64,000 bases of DNA from Labilibacter sediminis (GTDB lineage Bacteria; Bacteroidota; Bacteroidia; Bacteroidales; Marinilabiliaceae), in the NCBI RefSeq assembly GCF_005877885.1, contig NZ_VCHY01000014.1, forward strand, positions 62,001 through 126,000, in the 5' to 3' direction. A program made the translations under genes and the position numbers. Positions 18,225-27,559 of the stretch are shown in pieces. Positions within the stretch are counted from its first letter, which is position 1, and every line of letters begins with the position of its first letter. Below the pieces are notes generated by a model. The model saw only the letters and a program-made list of their open reading frames with translations. It was not told the DNA's origin and searched no databases.

Positions 18225-19133
18225 ATGAAAAAAACAACGCTTTTAGTTTTAGCAGCAGGTATGGGATCCCGTTATGGCGGATTGAAACAATTAGATCCAA
18301 TTGGTCCCAATGGAGAAACGATAATTGACTACTCAATATATGATGCAATTCGCTCGGGTTTCCAGAAAATTGTATTCGTAATTCGCGAAAGTTTCAAAGA
18401 TGAGTTTATTGAATTGTTTAACAAAAAAACAAAAGGGCTTATCGAGGTGGAGTATGTTACTCAGGAAATAAATAAGGTGCCATCTCAGTTAGGATATAAT
18501 TTAGACAGAGAAAAACCATGGGGTACAGGACATGCAATTTTAATGGCTAAAGATTGTATAGATGGACCATTTGCAGTAATTAATGCTGATGATTTTTACG
18601 GACAGGAAGCTTTTGATGCAATGGCGACTTATCTAAAAAACAATATTACAGAAAAGGAAAATTGTATGGTCGGATACCAACTAAAGAATACAATTTCTGA
18701 AAATGGTCATGTTTCTCGCGGTGTTTGTGAAATTGGCAATAACAGCCAATTGGTTTCTGTTGTAGAAAGAACTAAAATTGGAAAAAAAGATGATGGTATA
18801 TATTATGAGGATAATTCGGAATGGTTGCCATTGGATACAGACTCTATCGTATCGATGAACTTTTGGGGATTTACATCTAATTTATTTGAGGAGCTGGAGA
18901 AACAGTTTGCCGATTTTATTAAGGAAAAAGGTCAGGAACTAAAATCTGAATTCTTTATTCCAACGGTTGTGGAATCCCTTATGCAAAAAAATATTAGTGA
19001 GTTTAAGGTGTTAAAGTCAACAGCCAAATGGTTTGGAGTAACTTATAAAGAAGATAAGGAAATGGCTGTTTCAGCCATCAATGAATTAATTAGTAAAGGA
19101 ACTTATCCAGCAAATCTTTGGAATAACAATTAA
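18225..19133 (+). CDS. Nucleotidyltransferase, probable HexNAc-1-P uridylyltransferase
   Basis: The 302-residue protein has the nucleotidyltransferase loop 'LAAGMGSRYGGLKQLDPIGP' at the N-terminus and a metal-binding 'NADDFYG' near residue 125. 'EKPWGTGHAI' resembles the substrate loop of UDP-HexNAc pyrophosphorylases. It is the first gene of an operon with a phosphosugar mutase, NahK and GalE, so it most likely converts GlcNAc-1-P or GalNAc-1-P to the UDP-sugar. It lacks the acetyltransferase beta-helix of GlmU. The substrate is inferred from the operon, not from residues. Confidence 0.87.
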   Translation: MKKTTLLVLAAGMGSRYGGLKQLDPIGPNGETIIDYSIYDAIRSGFQKIVFVIRESFKDEFIELFNKKTKGLIEVEYVTQEINKVPSQLGYNLDREKPWGTGHAILMAKDCIDGPFAVINADDFYGQEAFDAMATYLKNNITEKENCMVGYQLKNTISENGHVSRGVCEIGNNSQLVSVVERTKIGKKDDGIYYEDNSEWLPLDTDSIVSMNFWGFTSNLFEELEKQFADFIKEKGQELKSEFFIPTVVESLMQKNISEFKVLKSTAKWFGVTYKEDKEMAVSAINELISKGTYPANLWNNN

Positions 19134-19137
19134 TAAT

Positions 19138-20505
19138 ATGACATTAATAAAATCAATTTCAGGAATAAGAGGAACAATAGGAGGGGATACAGGAGAGGCA
19201 TTAACCCCTATAGATATTGTTGAAATAGTAAGTGCATATGCCACATGGCTTAAGCAATCAGGGCAAAGCACAAAAGTTGTTATAGGTAGGGATGCACGAC
19301 CCAGCGGACATATGGTGAATAGTTTGGTAGTTGGAGCTTTGGTGGGTTCAGGTATTGATATCATTGATCTGGATTTAGCAACTACACCTACAGTTGAGAT
19401 GGCAGTAGTTACTCAAAAAGCAGGTGGAGGTATTATTATTACAGCCAGCCATAATCCGGTTAATTGGAACGCATTAAAATTACTAAACCATAAGGGAGAG
19501 TTTATTTCTGCAAATGAAGGCAGTGAAATTTTAAAGTTTGTAACAGATAGTAATTATTCGTTTTCAGAAGTTGAAAAGATAGGTAGTTATGAATTGAATA
19601 AAACGGCTTTAACTGATCACATCAATAGTATATTAAATCTTCCTTTGGTTGATGTAGCTGCTATTCAAAATGCAAATTTCTCTGTTATTGTTGATCCGGT
19701 TAATTCTGTGGGTGGTTTTTCTATTTCTCAACTTTTAAATGCTTTAGGTGTTAATAAGGTAAAGGTTATTAATGGCGAACCGAACGGTAATTTTGCACAT
19801 AACCCTGAGCCACTTCCTGAAAATATAACAGAAATTGTTGATGAAATTAAGAATGGTAGTTTCGATTTAGGAATTATCGTAGATCCTGATGTGGACAGGC
19901 TTGCTTTAGTAAGTGAAAATGGAGAACCGTTTGGAGAGGAGTATACTTTAGTTTCTGTTGCAGATTATGTGTTATCGAACACAAAGGGTGCTTTGTCGGC
20001 CAATTTATCGTCAACCATGTCGTTAAAAGAAATTGCCAAAAAACACTACCAGGAGTATTTTGAGGCTGCAGTTGGAGAAGTAAATGTGGTGCAGAAAATG
20101 AAAGATTGCAATGCGGTTATTGGAGGAGAAGGAAACGGTGGTATTATTTATCCTGAGTTGCATTACGGTAGAGATGCCTTAGTTGGTATCGCCTTGTTTC
20201 TAACAAATTTGGCAAAACTTGGCGTAAGTGCTTCAACGTTGCGAAAGAATTATCCTAACTATCCAATGATTAAAGATAAAATCAATCTTGAAGGTGTGGA
20301 TAATGTGGATGAAGTTTTGGTGAAAATTCAGGAGGCGTTTAAGCAATATGAGTGCAATACTATTGATGGCCTGAAAATTAACTTTGAAAAAGGCTGGGTA
20401 CACATGCGTAAGTCAAACACTGAACCTATTATACGAATTTATGCTGAGGCAATCACTCAGGATGAAGCCAATGCTTTAATTCAAAAGGTAAAGGATCTTA
20501 TTTAG
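19138..20505 (+). CDS. Phosphoglucosamine/phosphohexose mutase (alpha-D-phosphohexomutase family)
   Basis: This 455-residue protein belongs to the alpha-D-phosphohexomutases. It shows 'IGRDARPSG', the phosphoserine loop 'TASHNPVNWNALK', the Mg-binding 'DPDVDRLALV', the sugar loop 'GEGNGGIIYPE' and the phosphate loop 'RKSNTEPIIRIYAE'. The GEGNGG form and length are closest to GlmM-like and phosphomannomutase enzymes. It starts four bases after the preceding stop and sits before nahK, so it probably interconverts HexNAc-1-P and HexNAc-6-P, giving an exit to glycolysis. Dedicated glucosamine-1-P mutase activity is the alternative. Confidence 0.9.
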   Translation: MTLIKSISGIRGTIGGDTGEALTPIDIVEIVSAYATWLKQSGQSTKVVIGRDARPSGHMVNSLVVGALVGSGIDIIDLDLATTPTVEMAVVTQKAGGGIIITASHNPVNWNALKLLNHKGEFISANEGSEILKFVTDSNYSFSEVEKIGSYELNKTALTDHINSILNLPLVDVAAIQNANFSVIVDPVNSVGGFSISQLLNALGVNKVKVINGEPNGNFAHNPEPLPENITEIVDEIKNGSFDLGIIVDPDVDRLALVSENGEPFGEEYTLVSVADYVLSNTKGALSANLSSTMSLKEIAKKHYQEYFEAAVGEVNVVQKMKDCNAVIGGEGNGGIIYPELHYGRDALVGIALFLTNLAKLGVSASTLRKNYPNYPMIKDKINLEGVDNVDEVLVKIQEAFKQYECNTIDGLKINFEKGWVHMRKSNTEPIIRIYAEAITQDEANALIQKVKDLI

Positions 20506-20565
20506 ATCGTTTTTAATACCAAATTTTTATGAAACCCTTAATAACTAAATCAAAAAAGTAATAAA

Positions 20566-21663
20566 ATGAACGAACTTAAAAATATTGTTGAACAATTTCA
20601 GGTTCAAAGTGAAGTTTCAGAAGTGAAGCCTTTGGGAGAAGGATTTATAAATGATACGTTTTATGTGTCTACCGCAAATGGAGGCCCTGATTATTTATTA
20701 CAACGCAAGAATAAAGATATCTTCAAGGATATTCCCTCCATGATGAATAATATTAAAATTGTTACCAATCACTTAAAGGATAAGATTATTTCTCAAGGCG
20801 GAGATCCTGATCGTGAGGCAATGACTATTACTTTATCAAAGGATAATAAGTTGTATTATCAGGATAAGGATGGTGAATATTGGGCCATGTGTGTGTTTAT
20901 AAAAGATAGCATTACACATGAGGCTGCTGGTACAAAAGAACTCGCTTATGCAGGGGGTAAAGGTATTGGATTGTTCCAGAGTATGTTGGCTGATATGAAA
21001 ACGCCATTGACTAATATCTTACCTGGATTCCATGATATAAAATACAGGTTTACGCAGTGGGAAGAGGTTTTAAAAGAGGATAGAGTTGGTCGTAAGCGTG
21101 AAGTCCGTAAGGAAATCATGTGGATTGAGAGCAGAAAAGAGCAAATGCTTAATTTCTGGAAATTGGTTGAAAATGGCGAAATACCAACACGTGTAACACA
21201 TAATGATACCAAGATTAATAACATCCTTTTTGATGATAAAGGAGAGGTGTTGTGTGTGATTGATTTGGATACAGTACTAAATAGTACTGTGCTAAATGAC
21301 TTTGGTGATGCAATTCGTTCTTACGCAAACAATGGTGCTGAAGATGCAATTGATTTAAAAACGGTAAGTGTAAATCTAGATATCTTTAAAGGTTTTGCAC
21401 AAGGATATTTAGAAAATTCCATTCAGTTTTTAAATGAAAAAGAACTGGAATACCTTGCTTTTTCAGCTTTGTATATTACTTATGAGCAAGTATTACGCTT
21501 TTTAATGGATTACATTGATGGTGATCGTTATTATAAAACAAAATCGGCTAAGCATAACCTCGTAAGAACCCATGCTCAGTTTAAATTATTATCCAGCATG
21601 GAGGAGAACTTCAACCAAATGGAAGGTATCATTAAGGATATTGTGAATAGTTTAAAGAAGTAG
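20566..21663 (+). CDS. nahK: N-acetylhexosamine 1-kinase
   Basis: The protein phosphorylates GlcNAc and GalNAc at the anomeric carbon using ATP. It is 365 residues long, close to the bifidobacterial NahK (about 359), and shares several stretches with it as I recall them: 'PTRVTHNDTKINNIL' with catalytic Asp214, 'VIDLDT' with the metal ligand at about Asp233/235, and 'NDFGDAIRS' followed by 'YKTKSAKHNLVRTHAQFKL'. Bacteroidota copies are often misnamed mucin desulfatase. It completes a salvage route with the two upstream genes and galE, and GH20 at 5.6 kb would provide substrate. Confidence 0.9.
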   Translation: MNELKNIVEQFQVQSEVSEVKPLGEGFINDTFYVSTANGGPDYLLQRKNKDIFKDIPSMMNNIKIVTNHLKDKIISQGGDPDREAMTITLSKDNKLYYQDKDGEYWAMCVFIKDSITHEAAGTKELAYAGGKGIGLFQSMLADMKTPLTNILPGFHDIKYRFTQWEEVLKEDRVGRKREVRKEIMWIESRKEQMLNFWKLVENGEIPTRVTHNDTKINNILFDDKGEVLCVIDLDTVLNSTVLNDFGDAIRSYANNGAEDAIDLKTVSVNLDIFKGFAQGYLENSIQFLNEKELEYLAFSALYITYEQVLRFLMDYIDGDRYYKTKSAKHNLVRTHAQFKLLSSMEENFNQMEGIIKDIVNSLKK

Positions 21664-21816
21664 AGTTACACGATAGAATAGAGTATGCTGTTTTCGTAGA
21701 AGAAAACTGGCTGGTTAAAATATTGTTTAGGGCTAAATCTGTTCCAAGGTTTATTTTGTGTTTTTGTTTGCCAGGGGTAGTTTCTTTAATCTATCCCTGG
21801 TTAATTTTTGACTATA

Positions 21817-22839
21817 ATGAAGAATAAAATATTAATTACAGGAGGGGTTGGGTATATAGGATCTCATACTGTAGTAGAATTGCATAATGCAAATTTTGAG
21901 GTGATCATTGTTGATGACTTATCCAATTCAAGTGTTTCGGTATTGAAACAAATTGAAAAAATTACCGGTGTGGCACCGAAGTTTTATGAATTGGATGTTT
22001 CTAAATATGATCAGTTAGAAACGATTTTTAAAGAAAATCAAGGAATTGATGCAATCATTCATTTTGCTGCAGCAAAGGCGGTGGGTGAATCTGTGGATAA
22101 TCCGTTAAAATATTATAAGAATAATCTGGTATCCTTGTTAAACCTAATTGAATGTCAAAAGAAGTTTAATGTAAACAATATGGTGTTTTCTTCATCGTGT
22201 ACCGTTTATGGGCAACCTAATGTGTTGCCGGTTACGGAGCAAACGCCAAGACAGGATGCAGAATCGCCATATGGCAATACCAAAAGGGTAGGAGAGGATA
22301 TGATTAGTGATTCCGTCTCTGCATATTCTCAGTTAAATGCTATTGCATTGCGTTATTTTAATCCAATTGGAGCTCATGAATCTGCATTAATAGGAGAGTT
22401 ACCTATTGGAGTACCACAAAACCTGGTTCCTTTTATATCACAAACCGCAGCAGGTATTCGCGAAAAACTATTGGTATTTGGTGATGATTATGATACTAAA
22501 GATGGTTCAGCCATTCGCGATTTCATTAATGTAGTTGATTTGGCTAAAGCGCATGTTGTAGCGCTTAAGAGATTATTAGATAAGAAGAATAAAACATCTT
22601 TTGAAATCTTTAATCTTGGTACAGGAAATGGTTATTCTGTTTTGGAGTTAATTAAAACATTTGAGGAAGTAACAGGTGTTAAAGTTAATTACGAGATTGC
22701 ACCACGCAGGGCTGGTGATATTGAGAAAATATGGGCAGACACCACCTTTGCCAATGAAGAATTGGGGTGGAAAGCAGAGAAAAGTCTTCAGGAAACTTTA
22801 TTAAGTGTTTGGAACTGGCAGAAAAATATAACGAATTGA
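21817..22839 (+). CDS. galE: UDP-glucose/UDP-GlcNAc 4-epimerase
   Basis: GalE inverts the C4 hydroxyl of UDP-glucose/galactose and in some lineages of UDP-GlcNAc/GalNAc. The 340-residue protein has the NAD loop 'GGVGYIGSHT', 'DDLSNSS', 'SSSCTVYG' and the catalytic 'YGNTK' Tyr-Lys pair, then 'LRYFNPIGAH' and the C-terminal 'RRAGDIEKIWAD'. The ATG at 21817 is preferred over a TTG at 21808. It lies 150 bases after nahK, with a strong hairpin beyond its stop. In this operon it would interconvert UDP-GalNAc and UDP-GlcNAc. Confidence 0.95.
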   Translation: MKNKILITGGVGYIGSHTVVELHNANFEVIIVDDLSNSSVSVLKQIEKITGVAPKFYELDVSKYDQLETIFKENQGIDAIIHFAAAKAVGESVDNPLKYYKNNLVSLLNLIECQKKFNVNNMVFSSSCTVYGQPNVLPVTEQTPRQDAESPYGNTKRVGEDMISDSVSAYSQLNAIALRYFNPIGAHESALIGELPIGVPQNLVPFISQTAAGIREKLLVFGDDYDTKDGSAIRDFINVVDLAKAHVVALKRLLDKKNKTSFEIFNLGTGNGYSVLELIKTFEEVTGVKVNYEIAPRRAGDIEKIWADTTFANEELGWKAEKSLQETLLSVWNWQKNITN

Positions 22840-22904
22840 TTTAAGCTGGTTATTTACTGGTTATAAGGTTTAAAGTTTAAACCTTTTGGGTACAAAAAAC
22901 ATAG

Positions 22905-22942
22905 AAACATGCGGTATTTTCCAATATTCGCATGTTTTGTTT
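22905..22942 (+). terminator. Terminator of the hexosamine salvage operon
   Basis: AAACATGCG (22905-22913) pairs with CGCATGTTT (22929-22937), followed by a T-rich tail. A smaller palindrome, AAGGTTTAAA / TTTAAACCTT (22865-22885), lies just upstream. The remaining bases up to 23275 show no gene or clear signal. Confidence 0.8.
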
Positions 22943-23275
22943 TATAAACACTTTTCAATCCAGAGTCAGCAATGGCTATGTTAAATACAATGCGCTTTGC
23001 TATTTGCTCCAAATAAAATGAGCGTTATTTTTCTCTCAATAATATTTTGCATTTCATGCTAATCACAGCAAAATAATAATCAAATATCCCTAATACAGCT
23101 TGTTTAATGTTAGGTTATTTGCACTAATTCCTACAATATTAAAGTTATAGGTCTTAATTATTGACTTTTACAAATTTTTAAATTCATACTCCTGAAAATC
23201 AATTTTAAACGACAGTGATTTAACTGTAAATTAGATCATGTAATGCAAAGAGGATAAAGTTTAAAAATTGGTGTC

Positions 23276-23782
23276 ATGAAAAATATTATCATTTTTCTTA
23301 TTTGCTTAGGTTTCCAAACCGTGGTTATAGCTCAGGACTGCATAAAAGGTCAGGATACACGACCCTTGAATACAACCAGCATAAACCTATTGGGGAATGC
23401 ATCGCTTATTTCGCTTAATTACGAGAGGCTTTTTAAGGTCCATCCTAAAGTTCTTATAGGAGGACAACTAGGCCTTGGTTATAATGAGGAATTTGTTTTA
23501 TGGGGTGGTGAAGCAGAATCTTTTAGTACCATTCCGATACAAGTAACCGGAAATTTTGGAAAAAATAAAAGTATGCTTGAGTTTGGTATTGGTTATACCA
23601 TAATTAATGATTTAGATAAGTATACGAAAAACATTGCATATTCAACCATTGGTTACCGACTACAACCTCTTAAAGCCGAAAAAATAAATTTCAGAGTGTT
23701 TGTGATGCTACCAATAACTGATACGGATAACACTTCTATTATTTTTATCCCAATTGGTATAAGTTTTGGGCAATGCTTTTGA
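23276..23782 (+). CDS. Predicted outer-membrane beta-barrel protein
   Basis: The 168-residue protein has a signal peptide ending near 'VVIAQ' and then alternating hydrophobic/polar strands with Gly and aromatic residues ('GGQLGLGYNEEF', 'MLEFGIGYTI'). The C-terminus ends in 'GISFGQCF', with a final Phe as in outer-membrane barrels. Two cysteines, one at each end of the mature protein, could form a disulfide. I do not recognise a specific family. It is a single gene between the salvage operon and the accessory island. Confidence 0.7.
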   Translation: MKNIIIFLICLGFQTVVIAQDCIKGQDTRPLNTTSINLLGNASLISLNYERLFKVHPKVLIGGQLGLGYNEEFVLWGGEAESFSTIPIQVTGNFGKNKSMLEFGIGYTIINDLDKYTKNIAYSTIGYRLQPLKAEKINFRVFVMLPITDTDNTSIIFIPIGISFGQCF

Positions 23783-23801
23783 AGCTCAAAGGAGCATCAA
23801 A
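23778..23801. terminator. Convergent-gene hairpin overlapping two stop regions
   Basis: TTTGAAGCTC (23778-23787) and GAGCATCAAA (23792-23801) pair with one A-A mismatch. The hairpin spans the stop codons of the two convergent genes and has a T-rich flank. Confidence 0.5.
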
Positions 23802-24324
23802 TTTTAGTTTGTTTACTGTAATGACTTATCTCAAATAATTTCTCCAGGCTTCCTAAGAATTTAAGTTGGTATAAACCTATCGACAGGCTCGATATTATCA
23901 GGAACATTTTGTGTTTAAGAATAAAGCCGTTTTTGAAATCTACTTCAAGGTAGCTAAAAAAAACTGCAATAATTATTAAAGCCCCCAATACTGCCAAAAT
24001 ACCACTTGTAATAATTCTCTGGATATATAATCTTTTATCTATTACATCAGGTAAACGTAACTCCATAGGATCTGGATTATCCTTTAAACTTTCTATTTCA
24101 TTTCTTTCTTTATCATTCTTTAAAAATAGAGAACAGGCAATGGTGCCCCCTATGGCACCATAAAAGTATTGCTTAAATAATTCTGAACATATTTGTCCAA
24201 ACTGACTATTTATCCATATTTCCACAGCATTAAAGTTTATCATCAATATCAGAAATGCGTGAATAATAAAACTAATAAATATTGACTTGCTAATTTTTTT
24301 GTATTCAGATAAATCCATAGTCAT
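23797..24324 (-). CDS. Multi-pass membrane protein of unknown function
   Basis: The 175-residue product has three or four membrane segments: 'SIFISFIIHAFLILMI' near residue 20, 'FYGAIGGTIACSLFL' near 60, 'IITSGILAVLGALIIIAVFF' near 110 and 'MFLIISSLSIGLYQL' near 150. A charged loop ('KNDKERNEIESLKDNPDP') separates the middle segments. There is no recognised domain. It starts three bases after the stop of an upstream short ORF and is divergent from the M19-like gene, so it may belong to the same accessory island. Confidence 0.65.
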   Translation of the reverse strand: MTMDLSEYKKISKSIFISFIIHAFLILMINFNAVEIWINSQFGQICSELFKQYFYGAIGGTIACSLFLKNDKERNEIESLKDNPDPMELRLPDVIDKRLYIQRIITSGILAVLGALIIIAVFFSYLEVDFKNGFILKHKMFLIISSLSIGLYQLKFLGSLEKLFEISHYSKQTKI

Positions 24325-24326
24325 AG

Positions 24327-24554
24327 TTAATTTATAAAGAGAGTTATAACCGGTTCGATTTTAATATGCTCACCCGTTAGTAGAAAGTATTTATACTGTC
24401 TATGGCAGGATGTTTTTTTAGAAAAAAGTTTAAAATACAAGGTAGTATGGAAGTAAAATAAAGTCAATAAAACCAGTGTGACAAAAGCGTGACAAAGAAA
24501 TATCAGTCTAAAATTAGAATTATTAAAAGATTTGTTCAAGATGTCAGTATTCAC
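24327..24554 (-). CDS. Short ORF with one membrane segment, doubtful
   Basis: This 75-residue frame contains one hydrophobic stretch ('LIFLCHAFVTLVLLTLFYF', residues about 18-36) followed by a basic, Cys-containing tail. It ends three bases before the ATG of the membrane protein at 24324, which would fit a two-gene operon. No family is recognised and codon use in this AT-rich stretch is not decisive, so it may be spurious. Confidence 0.35.
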   Translation of the reverse strand: MNTDILNKSFNNSNFRLIFLCHAFVTLVLLTLFYFHTTLYFKLFSKKTSCHRQYKYFLLTGEHIKIEPVITLFIN

Positions 24555-24905
24555 GTTGTAAATAGTTGGTTAATCAAAGTTTTTAAATGATTAATACATA
24601 CAGACTTATCACTAACCTGTAGAATATGTGGATTAACATGTGTTTTGGATTTGTAGACTGTCGGACTAAGTGTAGAGTGTAAGGTGTTGCTAATTTGTGT
24701 GTTGTGGGATTGGAATACTATAAGTATTTAAAATCGTGACCTCATCTTCATATTTAGGGTATTGACAGGGGAGGATTTCGTATTTAGATTATAGCATTGT
24801 TTTTAATAAAACAAATCTGATGCAATAGAGTGTATCACAGTGAATTGATGTTTAGATGAGTAGTAAATGAGTATTTAATTTTTTATCAACCTAACAATTA
24901 TAGAT
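24555..24905. other. Divergent intergenic region without a recognised gene
   Basis: This stretch separates the minus-strand membrane proteins from the M19-like gene. A TTGACA at about 24763 is followed by AT-rich sequence, but no TAnnTTTG element was found. No ORF or strong hairpin was seen. Confidence 0.5.
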
Positions 24906-26402
24906 ATGCAAGTCTTTGATCTACATTGTCACCCTACTTTAAAACCAATGCTGTCTTTACCACAAAAAAGAGTGACGCCCTGGGAAGAAATTGATAACAT
25001 ACTGAATAAAATTTTCGATTCTCAATCCAATTGTAAGCAGTTGTTGCAAGGCGGTTGTAATGTGGCATGCGTTGGATTGTCTGCAATAGAAACAGCATTT
25101 TTAAAAGACTGGATTGTTAAAGTAGCATCAGGTCCTGTGCGTTATATTGATAGAGATCAGGTTGAAAATATTGCCAATGCAGCTGCGGGAGCTACATATG
25201 AAGATATCATGGAACAGGAAATTAATTCTATTATTAATCATCCGGTGCTTTCAGGTACCAATGGTATGAAAGTTAAATGGATTAATTCTGTTAATGATTA
25301 CGATAAAAATGATATGACTACCCTTCATCTTATTGCCACACAGGAAGGTGGACATGGACTGTATTATGGTTCAAATGAAGATAATGATATCAATAAAATT
25401 TTGGATAGAGTTAAGGAACTAAAGAAAGCATCACCGGTTAGACTCTTTTATGTTACGCTTACGCATATAAGTCAAAATGTATTCGCCAATCATTGTTACG
25501 CCATTAAGGTTCTTCCTAAAAGAAGATTTTTTCCTCAGACAAATGGAATATCGAATGATGGATATAAAGTTATTGAGGCTTTGTTAAGTGAAGAAAATGG
25601 TAAACCAATACTGATTGATATAAAACACCTTAGCCTGGCCTCCCGGATAGAGTTTTATAGCAAATATAATCACCGTCCAATTATAGCTTCACATGCAGCA
25701 GTAACCGGATGTAGTTACAAGAATAAACCGATTTTTAAAATCAGGAAAAAGAATAATCACGATGTTTATAAAGTAAAATATACACGACAACGTGGGTATT
25801 TTCCAGGTACTTTTTTTAATCCTGACAGTATTAACTTATATGATGAGGATATTAAGGAAATCATAAAATCAAATGGAATTATCGGGCTTATTTTGGATGA
25901 AAGGGTTTTGGGGTTTTCGAAAAGACCTACAAGTAAAGAGTTTATTAGTGATTTGGAATGGTCAAAGTTTATATCGCCTGATGAAATTAGGCATATGAAA
26001 GAATTGACTCCGGAGGAGGATCTTTTAGATGATCTTGAAGATGAGAAAGAAGAGTCGGAGGAGGAAATGCTTCTGGCAGGACATGGGCCTAAAAGATCAA
26101 AGCAGTTTGAAGAATTACATTTGCTTCATCTTTTAAATAATATCATCCATATTATCATGATTGGTAAGAATATGGGTGTTGATGCCTCAAAACATATCAC
26201 CATAGGTTCAGATTTCGACGGATTAATTAATGCTGTGGATTGTTGCCTTTTTGCCAGCGAATATTCTGATTTACGTAAAAAACTAAAAGAAACTATACTT
26301 GAACAATCAGCTGCAAAAATCATGATTCCGAATGTTGATTCATTCCTGGATGACTTCTTTTATAATAATGGTGTCAATTTTTTAATGAAGAATTTTAAAT
26401 AA
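24906..26402 (+). CDS. M19 (membrane dipeptidase)-like metallohydrolase, divergent
   Basis: The 498-residue protein follows the M19 renal dipeptidase motif order: 'DLHCHP' with His7 and His9 (usual form HxD), 'ATQEGGHGL' with Glu147, 'TLTHISQNVFANH' with His187, 'IIASHAAVTG' with His263 and 'IGSDFDG' with Asp436. These match the positions of the dizinc ligands. It is 100 or more residues longer than typical M19 enzymes; the extra part includes an acidic stretch around residues 365-390 rich in Glu and Asp. There is no signal peptide, so it appears cytoplasmic. Six bases separate it from the alpha/beta hydrolase gene. A dipeptidase or a related amidohydrolase reaction is likely; the true substrate is unknown. 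Confidence 0.82.
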   Translation: MQVFDLHCHPTLKPMLSLPQKRVTPWEEIDNILNKIFDSQSNCKQLLQGGCNVACVGLSAIETAFLKDWIVKVASGPVRYIDRDQVENIANAAAGATYEDIMEQEINSIINHPVLSGTNGMKVKWINSVNDYDKNDMTTLHLIATQEGGHGLYYGSNEDNDINKILDRVKELKKASPVRLFYVTLTHISQNVFANHCYAIKVLPKRRFFPQTNGISNDGYKVIEALLSEENGKPILIDIKHLSLASRIEFYSKYNHRPIIASHAAVTGCSYKNKPIFKIRKKNNHDVYKVKYTRQRGYFPGTFFNPDSINLYDEDIKEIIKSNGIIGLILDERVLGFSKRPTSKEFISDLEWSKFISPDEIRHMKELTPEEDLLDDLEDEKEESEEEMLLAGHGPKRSKQFEELHLLHLLNNIIHIIMIGKNMGVDASKHITIGSDFDGLINAVDCCLFASEYSDLRKKLKETILEQSAAKIMIPNVDSFLDDFFYNNGVNFLMKNFK

Positions 26403-26408
26403 TAATTT

Positions 26409-27371
26409 ATGCTTTTTATAACAAACAGAGAACCCGTAGAATATAGTGAATTTAAAGAAGAAAGACCTTTTATGTTTGATTATAAACGAACAGGTCCTTG
26501 CAATGGTGTTTTTTATTGCGAAAGAACCAACAAAGAAAAATACAGGGAGATTGGGTCGGATACTTTTATGCAAAGACTAAAAGAAAGTAAATCGAAACAG
26601 TTGCTTTTATTTATTCATGGGTTTTCTAACCTTCCGGAACCGGATATATTCCCAAGGGTAAAAATGCTTCAAAAACTTTTTGATGAAAAGGAAGAAGGTT
26701 TAGTTGAAGTGGTACCCCTAATTTGGCCTTGCGACAATGATTTTGGCATTGTAAAGGATTATTGGGATGATCAAAAAGCTGCTGACCTGAGTGCTGTTTC
26801 TTTTGCTCGTGTTTTAAATAAGTTTATGAAGTGGAGAGAGAAGGCGCCAGAAGATAATCCGTGTTTAAAAAGAATTAATATTCTTGCTCATTCTATGGGG
26901 AACAGAGTGTTGCGTGAAACGCTTTCGAAATGGAATAAATATGATTTGGCCAATGGAGTTCCCTTGCTTTTTAGAAATACCTTTTTAATGGCCTCTGATA
27001 TTGTAAATGAGTCCTTGGAACCCTCTAATGAAGGATATTTGATAACACAGGCATCCAGAAATGTATCGGTATATTTTGCTTCTGACGATTTGGCCTTAAG
27101 AGCTAGCAAAATCTCTAATTTAAAAAACAAAGTTGCATCCAGAAGGCTGGGACATTCTGGTCCTGAAAATATGACTAAAGTACGAACTAATGTATATGCC
27201 ATAGATTGTGACAATTTCAACAATACATACGATAATCCCAAAGGTCATTCCTATTTTCTTCGAGATGATAAGGGTATGCCGGGTAAAGTTTTTGAACATC
27301 TATATAATTCTATAAACACAGGAAGGATTTATGTAACAGACAAGCAAAACAGAAGTATAATTTTAGAATAA
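26409..27371 (+). CDS. Alpha/beta hydrolase, DUF900-like
   Basis: This 320-residue protein has the alpha/beta hydrolase core. 'LLLFIHGFSN' (His70) forms the oxyanion-hole strand and 'NILAHSMGNRVL' contains the nucleophile Ser162. A late 'GHSYFL' supplies a candidate catalytic His. The overall layout resembles the DUF900 family of esterase-like proteins. There is no signal peptide. The gene is packed six bases after the M19-like gene, so the two are almost certainly cotranscribed. Substrate unknown; lipase, esterase or a signalling-ester hydrolase are possible. Confidence 0.85.
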   Translation: MLFITNREPVEYSEFKEERPFMFDYKRTGPCNGVFYCERTNKEKYREIGSDTFMQRLKESKSKQLLLFIHGFSNLPEPDIFPRVKMLQKLFDEKEEGLVEVVPLIWPCDNDFGIVKDYWDDQKAADLSAVSFARVLNKFMKWREKAPEDNPCLKRINILAHSMGNRVLRETLSKWNKYDLANGVPLLFRNTFLMASDIVNESLEPSNEGYLITQASRNVSVYFASDDLALRASKISNLKNKVASRRLGHSGPENMTKVRTNVYAIDCDNFNNTYDNPKGHSYFLRDDKGMPGKVFEHLYNSINTGRIYVTDKQNRSIILE

Positions 27372-27559
27372 GGATTTATGTAATGTCGGACTGTGTAGTT
27401 AGATAATTGTATATAATCTATACTACTTACTTTTTAGATTAATTGCTCAAATCCTCACAAATGAATTGGCCTTATTTTCAAGTATAAATTGTCAGATTCA
27501 GTAACACTTTTATCATGAAAATTCTCTATTAATAAGCTGAATTCGATATGAAATTATTG

